Shown here: positions 19,401 through 26,284 of the stretch, in pieces
Position numbering within the stretch: position 1 is the first letter of the stretch
Layout: the number at the start of each line of letters is the position of its first letter
Assembly (NCBI GenBank): GCA_902789505.1
Contig: CADAOO010000037.1
Span: 1-40,949 of the forward strand
Direction: 5' to 3'
Length of the DNA: 40,949 bases
DNA from: an uncultured Methanobrevibacter sp.
GTDB lineage: Archaea; Methanobacteriota; Methanobacteria; Methanobacteriales; Methanobacteriaceae
The notes under the pieces: generated by a model
The model's input: the letters and a program-made list of their open reading frames with translations, nothing else
Told to the model about the DNA's origin: nothing
The model's database searches: none
Translations under genes and position numbers: made by a program

Positions 19401-20615
19401 TATGTGAAAGTGGAAGATGGTGTGGCAAGATATAATGATGTATTGCCTGCCGGAAACTACAGCTTCAAAGCTACCTACATGGGTGACGAAAACTTCAATG
19501 AAAACACAACAGAAGGCACATTCAGAGTTTCCGGTCACTTGAAGAGACCTTCAAATATTGACGCTTCTGTAAGCGTTGACGGGGACAATGTATCTATTGA
19601 CATTTCCGTTCCTGGTGCTACCGGCTACGTTACACTGGACTGGGGTGAAAATCTCATACATGTCCCATTGGAAAACGGATCTGCAGTGTTCGAAGATGAA
19701 TTTGCACCTGGAAGTTATGAAGTGGATATAGTCTATTCCGGTGATGATAATTACCTGCCGTCAGATAAGACAGTAAACTTCACCATAGGCAAAATATCTA
19801 CCCATTTAGAGACCAAATATGAAAACGGCACAATCTATGCCACAGTTACAGATGCACAAGGCAATCCTGTAAGTGGACTTAAGGTTGGCTTTGCTGTAAA
19901 CGGCGTGAAATACGTGACAACTGATGAAAATGGTCAGGCAAATTATTCACTCGGCGATCTGGCACCAGGCACTTACAACATTAAGGTAATGGCTTACGGC
20001 AATGACATATATGAAAATTCCAATCAGGAAACAGTCGTTGTAACCAAAGAGCAGTCCAAAATCTATCTGCGTAACGCATTGTACTTTGTTACAGACACCA
20101 AGATTGTAAAAGTTACCCTATGGGGCGGCAAAAACAAACCTATTGCCGGAAAAACAGTTCACATTAAGGTATATGATTCACTATATTCTGGTGTGACTGA
20201 TAAGGATGGTAATGCATACATTAGGGTAGGTATCGGATTTGGTGTGCACAATGCTACTGTCATTTTTGACGGCGACTATCAGTATGCCTCATCCAATAGA
20301 ACAGGTCAGATAAAGGTTATCAGGGAGACTCCTTCCATTATGGTTCGTGGTGCTGATCAGAAGTTCAAGGTCAGTGATAATCCTAAGACTGTTAAGGTAT
20401 ACTTGTGGGATAGAAACAGCAAGCCGCTTCCTGTTGGCTCAAAAGTTGCAATTAAGATAAACGGCCAAACATATGTCGGACTTACTGATAGCAATGGTAT
20501 TGCAAGCATTAATATCAATGTTAATTCTGTTGGCGTTTATAATGCTGAGCTTAAGTATGCCGGTAACAGTGCATATAATGCAGTAACAAGGGACGTCAAA
20601 ATTAGAATTGTATAG
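16350..20615 (+). CDS. Giant adhesin-like surface protein, C-terminal part (downstream of frameshift)
   Basis: The true continuation enters this frame at about 16374 (VTKKDTPID); the first eight codons are read from the duplicated DNA out of frame and there is no signal peptide or good ribosome-binding site, so this piece is unlikely to be made alone. It holds alternating Ig-like modules of ~90 residues. Type A has ATGFVEISVAGKKYYVPV and ends FTVIEHN; type B has ATGLVEI.IGDEA.YLPVNNG and ends FTVK.HEK. Two divergent modules follow, then a ~260-residue C-terminal region in three domains (starting at KISTHLETKYE, KIYLRNALYF and ETPSIMVRGA) ending TRDVKIRIV. That region recurs in the other two adhesins here and is a candidate wall-binding unit. 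There is no C-terminal membrane segment or sortase motif. Confidence 0.85.
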   Translation: MLILTPQDVTKKDTPIDISVDSIENNVTITVNVDSDATGLVEISIGDEAIYLPVNNGKVTGEFMISGGDYEVTATYLGDNNFNANTTSAEFTVKDHEKINTTISAEAAVDESAVTITINVNDGATGFVEISVAGKKYYVPVDGGKATFVDDYLPGTYAAEITYLGDDDFNPAKASASFTVIEHNETKMNTPISVEVASVENNVTVTVNVNENATGLIEINIDGEAIYLPVNNGMASCGFVLPGGDYMVTATYLGDAKFNANTTSTEFTVKNHEKVNTTIKAQATVDGSAVTIAVDINENATGFVEISVAGKKYYAPVNEGKAIFANDYLPGTYGVDITYMGDDNFNPAKTSASFTVIEHNITKKDTPIDIDVSSVENNVTITVSVNPNATGLVEINVDGESVYLPLSNGVAACGIVLPAGMHEVSATYLGDAKFNANTISTKFTVKGHEKANTTIAAAVSVDNNTVTLTVTVNNEATGFVEISVAGKKYYVPVEKGKATFVDDYMPGTYAAEITYMGDDNFNPAKTSASFTVIEHNVTKKDTPIDIDVSTVENNVTIAVSVDSNATGLVEISIGDEAIYLPVNNGKVTGEFLLPGGDYAVTATYLGDNNFNANTTSVEFTVKDHEKVDPSIKSQAAVDGNTVTITVNVNDNATGFVEISIAGKKYYVPVDVGKAVFSNDYNAGTYSADITYLGDDNYNTAEDSTSFTVIEHNVTKKDTPIDIAVDSVENNVTITVNIDPNATGLVEISIGDESIYLPVNNGVAIGEFLLPGGDYEVVATYLGDDKYNTNTTSAEFTVKDHEKVDSSIKSQAAVDGNTVTIAVNVNEDATGFVEISIAGKKYYVPVDAGNAKLVIDYLPGTYGVDITYMGDDNYNTAKTSTSFTVIEHNVTKKDTLIDIAVDSVENNVTITVTVDANATGLVEISIGDEAVYIPVNNGAAIGEFLLPGGDYEVTATYLGDNKFNGNATSAEFTVEGHVKVNTTISARVISIENTAFITVNVNENATGFVELTIGSTTAYVKVEDGVARYNDVLPAGNYSFKATYMGDENFNENTTEGTFRVSGHLKRPSNIDASVSVDGDNVSIDISVPGATGYVTLDWGENLIHVPLENGSAVFEDEFAPGSYEVDIVYSGDDNYLPSDKTVNFTIGKISTHLETKYENGTIYATVTDAQGNPVSGLKVGFAVNGVKYVTTDENGQANYSLGDLAPGTYNIKVMAYGNDIYENSNQETVVVTKEQSKIYLRNALYFVTDTKIVKVTLWGGKNKPIAGKTVHIKVYDSLYSGVTDKDGNAYIRVGIGFGVHNATVIFDGDYQYASSNRTGQIKVIRETPSIMVRGADQKFKVSDNPKTVKVYLWDRNSKPLPVGSKVAIKINGQTYVGLTDSNGIASININVNSVGVYNAELKYAGNSAYNAVTRDVKIRIV

Positions 20616-20642
20616 AGATTATTTAATCTCTACTTTTTTTAT
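20613..20642 (+). terminator. Adhesin terminator containing the stop codon
   Basis: TAGAGATT (20613-20620) and AATCTCTA (20625-20632) form a perfect 8-bp stem with an ATTT loop, then C and T7. The first TAG is the stop codon. The same stem ends the other two adhesin genes. Confidence 0.8.
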
Positions 20643-20644
20643 TT

Positions 20645-20801
20645 TTTGATACTATTTTTCATGTCAAATACTTGATTTGGGCATAGATTATTATGTTATT
20701 TCTATCTTTTTGTGCATTTATTTGATACTATTTTTCATGTCAAATACTTGATTTGGGCATAGATTATTATGTTATTTCTATCTTTTTGTGCATTTATTTG
20801 A
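20645..20801 (+). repeat. Two tandem copies of a 76-bp noncoding unit
   Basis: The unit starting TTTGATACTATTTTTCATGT at 20645 repeats exactly at 20721, with the 5-base flank TTTGA repeated a third time at 20797. Only one copy of the unit is present in the paralogous noncoding region after 26071. The shared TTTGA suggests slippage or recombination at short homology. Confidence 0.9.
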
Positions 20802-20803
20802 AT

Positions 20804-20905
20804 CAGTTTTTCAATATTTGTAATGAGGTATTGACGAGGCAAATTTTGTAGTTTCGTGTGGATGTAGGAATTGTTATATACATATTTAACACATATTAAA
20901 TTAAT
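20804..20905 (+). promoter_or_regulatory. Conserved upstream region and promoter of a small membrane protein
   Basis: From TTTTTCAATATTTGTAATGAGG to the GTTATATACATATTTAACACATATTAAATTA block, this DNA is nearly identical to 26153-26254, apart from a few base changes and a short indel. The TATA-like GTTATATACATATTTAA (about 20873-20890) stands 45-60 nt before both downstream genes and is the likely promoter. Confidence 0.55.
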
Positions 20906-20932
20906 ATTAATATTTATTTTTTGGGTTATTTG

Positions 20933-21529
20933 ATGGATAAAAATAAATTGATTATGTGTGCTTTAATTGTTATTATTTTAGCTTTTTTAGTTGGAATATT
21001 CTTATCAATGCCTAATTTTTCAAAGGCCGATTCAAAACTTGAAATAATTGGCAATGATACAATTACAGAAGGTAGCAATATTCAGATTAAATTAACCGAT
21101 AATAATGGGACTGCATTAATTAATCAAACTGTGAAAATAACATTTACTAATAAAGACAACTCCAATTCAGATTATTCAGTTGTTACAAATGAAGAAGGTG
21201 TTGGAGAATTAAAATTAGACAAAAATGCTGGAGAATATGATGTAACAGTTATTTATAATGGAAACGATAATTACATGGGATGCAATGCAACTAAAAAAAT
21301 AAATATTGAAAAAGAAGTTGCTGAAGCTGAACCGGCTCAAAATCAAGCAGGTAGTCAAAGTAACACCCATATAGTTATGGGAGAAGATGGATATTATTTT
21401 ATTGTTGATGATAATGGGAATATCTTACAAAATTTAGGTCCAAGTAAGAAATATTATCCTAATAATCCAAATAGTGTTGATTATCCTAATGCAGAACCTT
21501 CTAGCAAATATATTGATAAAAGCAAATAA
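20933..21529 (+). CDS. Single-span membrane protein with an external Ig-like domain
   Basis: 198 residues from ATG. A TTG 12 nt upstream is in frame, but the ATG gives MDKNKLIMCALIV, matching MEKNKIIVIALLV of the paralogue starting at 26285. A membrane segment (residues ~6-26) is followed by KADSKLE and a Big-type Ig-like domain (residues ~35-120) with VKITFTN, NEEGVGELKL and YDVTVIYNGNDNY, close in style to the Ig modules of the neighbouring adhesins. The last ~70 residues are polar, with tyrosine- and proline-rich ends. It is probably anchored in the membrane facing the wall. Function unknown; position directly behind an adhesin is repeated at the third adhesin. Confidence 0.65.
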   Translation: MDKNKLIMCALIVIILAFLVGIFLSMPNFSKADSKLEIIGNDTITEGSNIQIKLTDNNGTALINQTVKITFTNKDNSNSDYSVVTNEEGVGELKLDKNAGEYDVTVIYNGNDNYMGCNATKKINIEKEVAEAEPAQNQAGSQSNTHIVMGEDGYYFIVDDNGNILQNLGPSKKYYPNNPNSVDYPNAEPSSKYIDKSK

Positions 21530-21539
21530 TATTTTTTAA

Positions 21540-21576
21540 GTAGGTGCAACTTCACCTACAACTTCTTTTTATTTTA
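21540..21576 (+). terminator. Terminator after the 198-aa membrane protein
   Basis: GTAGGTG (21540-21546) and CACCTAC (21553-21559) form a perfect 7-bp stem with a CAACTT loop, then T-rich sequence. Confidence 0.7.
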
Positions 21577-21735
21577 ATTCAGGCATAGACCATTTGGCCG
21601 CTTCAAAACTTCCTGATTAATTTCGACCTTTATTATTTAAATCATTGATAGATTTGCTAATAGTGGCAAAGCATATTATGTGTTACATATTTTTGATAAT
21701 TGTTTACCTCAAGTGCTAATATATTAAATATTTAA

Positions 21736-21826
21736 TTTTACATATATTATAATTGTAGTTCGTATTAGAGTGAAATATGGATTACGCATTAGCTTAGGAC
21801 CATCTTAGGTGGTTCTACTTTTTTAA
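21736..21826 (+). ncRNA. Possible very short transcription unit (promoter, micro-ORF, terminator)
   Basis: In a 475-bp gap, a TATA-like TTTTACATATATTATAA is followed about 25-60 nt later by ATGGATTACGCATTAGCTTAG (six codons, MDYALA). Next is a stem TAGGACCA (21795-21802) / TGGTTCTA (21810-21817) with one G-U pair, then C and T6. The stop codon overlaps the stem exactly as in the adhesin terminators. It may be a small RNA, or the remnant 3' end of a lost adhesin-type gene. No RNA family is recognised. The rest of the gap shows only AT-rich DNA and the next promoter. Confidence 0.25.
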
Positions 21827-21944
21827 ACAATAATAATTGCAAATGTTTTCGAATGATTACACTATTGGAAGACTATTTATTTCTAAATCAAATTTTATTC
21901 ATACTTTCTTTATTTTTGTACATAATATTCAGTTTTTACATTTA

Positions 21945-21976
21945 TTTCAAAACTAATATATAATAATTTAAACACA
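21945..21976 (+). promoter_or_regulatory. Promoter of the second adhesin
   Basis: TTTCAAAACTA, then the TATATAATAA TATA box and TTTAAACACA. The layout and much of the sequence match the element before the first adhesin (9828-9860). Confidence 0.6.
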
Positions 21977-22004
21977 ATATATATATATCATTAGATAAGT
22001 TTAA

Positions 22005-22343
22005 ATGGGGGTAAAATTTTTGATAAACAAAAAATTCATGATTCTTGCAATATTTCTTGTAAGCTTATTGGCTGTCTCGGCCGTTAATGCGGCAGATAAT
22101 ATTACAAGTGATATTGTAAGCATAAATGAAACTGACGAAGTTATTAGTATTGAAAATAATGAAGAGTGTATACTTGAGGCGTACCCAGGGACATTTACAG
22201 ATTTGGCCAATAGGATAACTCATACGAACAATCAATTGAATTTGGATAGAAATTATGTTTATAACGAAAAAACAGATTCTACTTATAGATATGGGATAGA
22301 TATTACAAAAAAATTAAAATTAATGGGAATGGCTACACAATAA
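22005..22343 (+). pseudogene. Second adhesin-like protein, N-terminal fragment (frameshifted)
   Basis: Encodes a signal peptide nearly identical to that of the giant adhesin (INKKFMILAIFLVSLLAVSAV) and an N-terminal region ending ITKKLKLMGMATQ. In the next frame the expected family sequence INGNGYTINGNNKAVAFAVYS follows without a gap, so one base is missing, most simply from the A7 run at 22307-22313 or the A4 run at 22316-22319. The in-frame ATG at 22005 overlaps the GGGGG stretch, so TTG at 22020 (same as TTG 9902 in the paralogue) is the more likely start. Either a decayed gene, a phase-variable OFF state, or a sequencing error. Confidence 0.8.
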
Positions 22344-22360
22344 ACGGAAATAATAAAGCA

Positions 22361-24394
22361 GTGGCGTTTGCTGTTTATTCACTTGGAGTTGTTATAAATA
22401 ATATTAATTTTAAAAACTGTAATTATGGCACTATTTATTGGTATAGTGAAAAAGGCACATTATCTGATTGTAGTTTTTTAGACTGCACTTCAACTTATGA
22501 TGGTAGTGCAGTATTTTGGAGAGGTGATGATGGTATTTTATCAGGATGTAGTTTTGTGAATTGTACTGTTTTTGGCCACCATAATAAAAATTCTGAAGCA
22601 TATGAACCCAGTCGTGGCGGTGCAGTATACTGGAACAACAATAATGGTGCTTTAAATAATTGCATTTTTAAAAATTGTTATGGGGATGAAGGTGGCGCTG
22701 TTTTTTGGCAGGGTGAATTTGGCGGTTTGAGTAAATGTACTTTTATTGATTGTTCCGCAGAGTATGATGGTGCAGTTTCTTGGAATGCAATTTACGGTAG
22801 CATTGACCATTTTACTTTCATAAATTGCCATGCAAAATATTCCAGTGGTGCTGTAGGTTGGACAAGTGCCGAAGGCTTTTTAACTGCTTGTAACTTTTTG
22901 AATTGTCATGCTACTTATGGTGGTGTTATTCATTGTACTGGAGATTATGTTAATATTTTTGAATCTAATTTTACAAATTGTTCTGCCGAGTATGGTGGTG
23001 CCATTATCTGGCCAGGTTATTATGGTTCAATTGAAGGATCTATTTTTATAAATTGTTCTTCTAGTAATGAAGGGGGTGCAATTTGGTGGTCAGGGTATAA
23101 AGGTTGGGTTGAAGAATCTAGTTTTATTAACTGTAACTCTAAAAATTACGGAGGTGGAATTTACTTTGATGCTGATGATTGCTGGTTGATTAATCCAATT
23201 TTTGAAAATTGTTTTGCAAAAGAGGGTTCAAATTGGTATAGTAAAGAACCAATTGCATTTATTAATCAATCTAATACATTTATTAAAGCCCATGATGTAA
23301 CCACTACCTATGGCAATAAAGGATATGTGGTCGCAACCCTAAAATACATTGATGATAAACCTTTAGCTAATAAGAAAATTTACATTGAATCTAATGACTT
23401 ATGGGGTTCAGCAACAACCAACTCCAAAGGTGAAGCTTATTTTAATATTCCAAATAATTTGACTCCAAAAACTTACATTGTTACTATATATTATATAGGT
23501 ACTGGTAATTATTTTTCATCAAGCACTACCGCAAAAATTACTGTCAATAAAGCCAACACAACATTAACTACCAGATATGAGGTGAGAAGCAAAAACATAG
23601 TTGCCACAGTAAAGGATGAAAACGGCAATCCTGCAAGGGGTGTTAAAGTCGGGTTTGCGCTTAATGGTGTTAAGTATATGATTACTGATGCCAATGGTCA
23701 GGCAAAATATTCCACTGCCGATTTAGCGAATGGTACATATAAAGTGACTGTCAAGGCCTATGGGAATGAAATATACAAGGACTCCAACAAGAAAACAGTA
23801 TCCTTCAATATTGGAAGCAAGGAACAGGCAAAAATCTATCTGCGCAATGCACTGTACTTTGTCCTGCAGACAAAAATCGTTACAGTTACCCTATGGGACA
23901 GCCATAACAATCCTATTGCAAATAAGACCGTCTACATCAATCTTGACGAATACGGATCAAAATATTCCGGCGTGACTGACGAAAACGGCAATGCATACAT
24001 CAGAGTGGGCATAGGGTTCGGAAATCACTCGGCCACAGTAAGCTTTGAAGGCGATACCCAATACAATGCAGCCAGTAAGACAGGAAAAGTCAGAGTGATT
24101 AAGGAAACACCTTCACTAATGCTTCCGGGAGCATACACCAAATTCAAAGCCACAGATTCAACAAAAACAATCAAGGTATACCTAAAGGACAGATACAACA
24201 AACCTCTCCTTCCGGAAACAAAAGTATTTGTCACCATAAACGGCATACTATACGTCGGACTAATCAATACCGAAGGCATTGCAAGCATCAACATAATCCT
24301 CAACAAGGCAGGCGTTTATGATGTTGACCTTTACTATACTGGAAACACCGCATACAATGAGGTTAGAAAATCAACAAAAATTACAATAGTTTAG
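22361..24394 (+). CDS. Second adhesin-like protein, main part (downstream of frameshift)
   Basis: 677 codons continuing the fragment above; it has no signal peptide of its own. Residues ~1-310 are beta-helix-like repeats built on NC-F-NC / GGA(V/I)-W patterns (for example GGAVYW, GGAIIWPG, GGAIWWSG), with many cysteines spaced one per turn, unlike the first adhesin's GGAIY type. Ig-like domains follow, then the shared three-domain C-terminal region: TTLTTRYEVRSKN, KIYLRNALYFV with IRVGIGFGNHSATV, and ETPSLMLPGA, ending STKITIV. Codon use changes inside the gene: AT-rich up to about 23,560, then C-ending codons dominate. This suggests the C-terminal block was swapped in. Confidence 0.8.
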   Translation: MAFAVYSLGVVINNINFKNCNYGTIYWYSEKGTLSDCSFLDCTSTYDGSAVFWRGDDGILSGCSFVNCTVFGHHNKNSEAYEPSRGGAVYWNNNNGALNNCIFKNCYGDEGGAVFWQGEFGGLSKCTFIDCSAEYDGAVSWNAIYGSIDHFTFINCHAKYSSGAVGWTSAEGFLTACNFLNCHATYGGVIHCTGDYVNIFESNFTNCSAEYGGAIIWPGYYGSIEGSIFINCSSSNEGGAIWWSGYKGWVEESSFINCNSKNYGGGIYFDADDCWLINPIFENCFAKEGSNWYSKEPIAFINQSNTFIKAHDVTTTYGNKGYVVATLKYIDDKPLANKKIYIESNDLWGSATTNSKGEAYFNIPNNLTPKTYIVTIYYIGTGNYFSSSTTAKITVNKANTTLTTRYEVRSKNIVATVKDENGNPARGVKVGFALNGVKYMITDANGQAKYSTADLANGTYKVTVKAYGNEIYKDSNKKTVSFNIGSKEQAKIYLRNALYFVLQTKIVTVTLWDSHNNPIANKTVYINLDEYGSKYSGVTDENGNAYIRVGIGFGNHSATVSFEGDTQYNAASKTGKVRVIKETPSLMLPGAYTKFKATDSTKTIKVYLKDRYNKPLLPETKVFVTINGILYVGLINTEGIASINIILNKAGVYDVDLYYTGNTAYNEVRKSTKITIV

Positions 24395-24429
24395 AGATTT
24401 GAACAATCTCTACCATTTCTTCTTTTTTT
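24392..24429 (+). terminator. Adhesin terminator containing the stop codon
   Basis: TAGAGATT (24392-24399) and AATCTCTA (24405-24412), loop TGAAC, followed by T-rich sequence. TAG is the stop codon; stem identical to those at 20613 and 26041. Confidence 0.75.
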
Positions 24430-24573
24430 GCCAAAAGCCAGATTCAATGCCAAAAAATATAATCTGACCAACCATTATAATAATTTCCCCCAAACATTTA
24501 TAGGTTGTGATAGCGAACATTGCCTTAACGGCTCCAATCCCCATTATACAATGCCCAGCACCCCAGAACCATT

Positions 24574-24591
24574 TCAAAAGATATAAATATA
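24574..24591 (+). promoter_or_regulatory. Promoter of the third adhesin-like protein
   Basis: TTCAAAAGATATAAATATAC gives an AAAAG BRE-like element and a good TATA box about 50-60 nt before the start. TTTCAAAA is shared with the other two adhesin promoters. Confidence 0.55.
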
Positions 24592-24636
24592 CAGGCAAAG
24601 AAATCTAGTATTATAGACTTAAGGGAGAAAAAAACA

Positions 24637-26043
24637 ATGAAATTCAAACTGATTTTAGTGGCATTGCTGCTCGCATTCCTGCTTGCGGTTTCAGCATCAG
24701 CAGTAAGCGCAGCGGACGATGCCGCCTTAGAAAGCATATCGGACGATGATGCAATCGCAACCGACAACAGCGAAGTGCTGCGTGATGAACAATTAGGCGC
24801 AGGACCGAATAAAGACGTATGGATAGACAACACCGTAGACGAAAGCAAGATATATGTCGAAGGACATATGGAAGTCTGGGACCACAAAAATATTAACCCT
24901 GTGCTGCTTATAGGAATGTCAGGTTCCAGAAACACCACATACTCCGACAACAATACAACATCCATTGAAAGCCAGGTAATGGAAAAGTATCTGGACATTG
25001 CTAAAAAGGCGACCGGTGCCAGTGACATTGAAATCATAAAAATGGACAGGTACGTTTCATCCGAAATGTGGGACCACAGAATATATGAGACTATTGATGA
25101 CAATAGTACAGGGAGAGCCACACACATAGCTTCAGGCTCCTATGCCAAAATCACAACCGTCCACCTCAACGTGATTACAGAGTACAACAGAGAGGACCAG
25201 AAACTGATTGAAACCAAACTGACCGCAAAATACGATGCCGCCAGCAAAAACATTGTTGCAACCGTAAAGGATGCTGAGGGCAAACCCGTTAGCGGACTTA
25301 AGGTAGGATTTGCAATAAACGGTGTGAAATATGAAACAACAGACGCCAACGGCGAGGCAAAATACTCTACTGCAGGTCTGGCGGACGGCACATATAAGGT
25401 GACCGTACAGGCTTACGGAAACGAAATATACAATAATTCCAACAAGGAAACAGTTACATTTACTATCGGAAGTAAAGAAAAGTCCAAGATCTTCTTGCGT
25501 AACGCTCTTTACTTTGTTACCCAAGTTAAAATGGTTCAAGTTACCTTGTGGGATGGCAACAATCAGCCACTTGCAAATAAAACAGTTTCTATCAGAGCAT
25601 ACGATTCAGTATGGCATGGTGTAACTGATGAGAACGGTGATGCTTTTGTCAGAGTTGGTATCGGTTTCGGTACACATGATGCTACAGTCAGCTTTGACGG
25701 GGATGATGATTACAATTCATCCACCCGAGCAGGTTATATTAGAGTAATCAAACAAACTCCTTCTGTAATGGTACGTGGCGCTGACACCATGTTTAAAGCG
25801 ACAAATCCAGTCAAAATTGTTAAAGTCCATTTAAGGGACAGATATGACCAACCACTTCCAGAAGGATCAAAAATTGTTCTCAAATTAAACGGTAAGACCT
25901 ACATCGGATTTACTGATGCTGAGGGCGTTGCCCGCATTGCAATCAACATCAACACTGTGGGCACATTCACTGCTCAGGCGATGTACGGTGGAAACAGTGC
26001 ATACAATCCCGTAACAAGGGACGTCAAAATCAGAATTGTATAG
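24637..26043 (+). CDS. Short adhesin-like secreted protein with the shared C-terminal module
   Basis: 468 residues with a GGAGA ribosome-binding site. Signal peptide KFKLILVALLLAFLLAVSA ends near AVSAAD. Residues ~30-195 are an acidic unrecognised domain (VWIDNTVDESKIYVEGH, then NPVLLIGMSGSR, MEKYLDIAKKATG); there is no beta-helix. Residues ~200-468 are the three-domain region shared with both other adhesins: TKLTAKYDAASKN (Big_1-like), KIFLRNALYFVTQ with VRVGIGFGTHDATV, and QTPSVMVRGA ending TRDVKIRIV. No membrane anchor. Codon style shifts near 25,470 from C-ending to T-ending codons, which suggests mosaic origin. Intact, unlike the other two. Confidence 0.75.
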   Translation: MKFKLILVALLLAFLLAVSASAVSAADDAALESISDDDAIATDNSEVLRDEQLGAGPNKDVWIDNTVDESKIYVEGHMEVWDHKNINPVLLIGMSGSRNTTYSDNNTTSIESQVMEKYLDIAKKATGASDIEIIKMDRYVSSEMWDHRIYETIDDNSTGRATHIASGSYAKITTVHLNVITEYNREDQKLIETKLTAKYDAASKNIVATVKDAEGKPVSGLKVGFAINGVKYETTDANGEAKYSTAGLADGTYKVTVQAYGNEIYNNSNKETVTFTIGSKEKSKIFLRNALYFVTQVKMVQVTLWDGNNQPLANKTVSIRAYDSVWHGVTDENGDAFVRVGIGFGTHDATVSFDGDDDYNSSTRAGYIRVIKQTPSVMVRGADTMFKATNPVKIVKVHLRDRYDQPLPEGSKIVLKLNGKTYIGFTDAEGVARIAININTVGTFTAQAMYGGNSAYNPVTRDVKIRIV

Positions 26044-26071
26044 AGATTTATTATAATCTCTACTTTTTTTA
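26041..26071 (+). terminator. Adhesin terminator containing the stop codon
   Basis: TAGAGATT (26041-26048) and AATCTCTA (26055-26062), loop TATTAT, then C and T7. TAG is the stop codon. Confidence 0.8.
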
Positions 26072-26254
26072 TTTTTTGATACTATTTTTCATGTCAAATA
26101 CTTGATTTGGGCATAGATTATTATGTTATTTCTATCTTTTTGTGCATTTATTATTTTTCAATATTTGTAATGAGGTATTTGTTGACGAGGCAAATTTTCT
26201 AGTTTCGTGTGGATGTCGGAATTGTTATATACATATTTAACACATATTAAATTA
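26063..26254 (+). repeat. Second copy of the duplicated adhesin-downstream noncoding block
   Basis: Nearly identical to 20633-20905, but with a single 76-bp unit and a short deletion/insertion before TTTTTCAATATTTG. It includes the promoter block GTTATATACATATTTAACACATATTAAATTA used by the next gene. Confidence 0.85.
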
Positions 26255-26284
26255 TATTATGTAATTATTTGGGGGAGTATAAAC

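Noticed and set aside
14950-19790. Repeat array considered as CRISPR
   Set aside because: The period is about 540 bp and wholly coding; there are no short repeats with unique spacers and no cas genes.
24410-24598. Minus-strand 62-codon frame with membrane-protein-like sequence between the second and third adhesins
   Set aside because: It overlaps the adhesin terminator and the promoter of the third adhesin, has no ribosome-binding site, and matches no family I can name. It might be a gene remnant but cannot be supported.
26207-26284. Upstream GTG start extending the 151-residue membrane protein by 26 residues
   Set aside because: The extension translates the conserved promoter block; the ATG has a GGGGGAG site and matches the paralogue's N-terminus.
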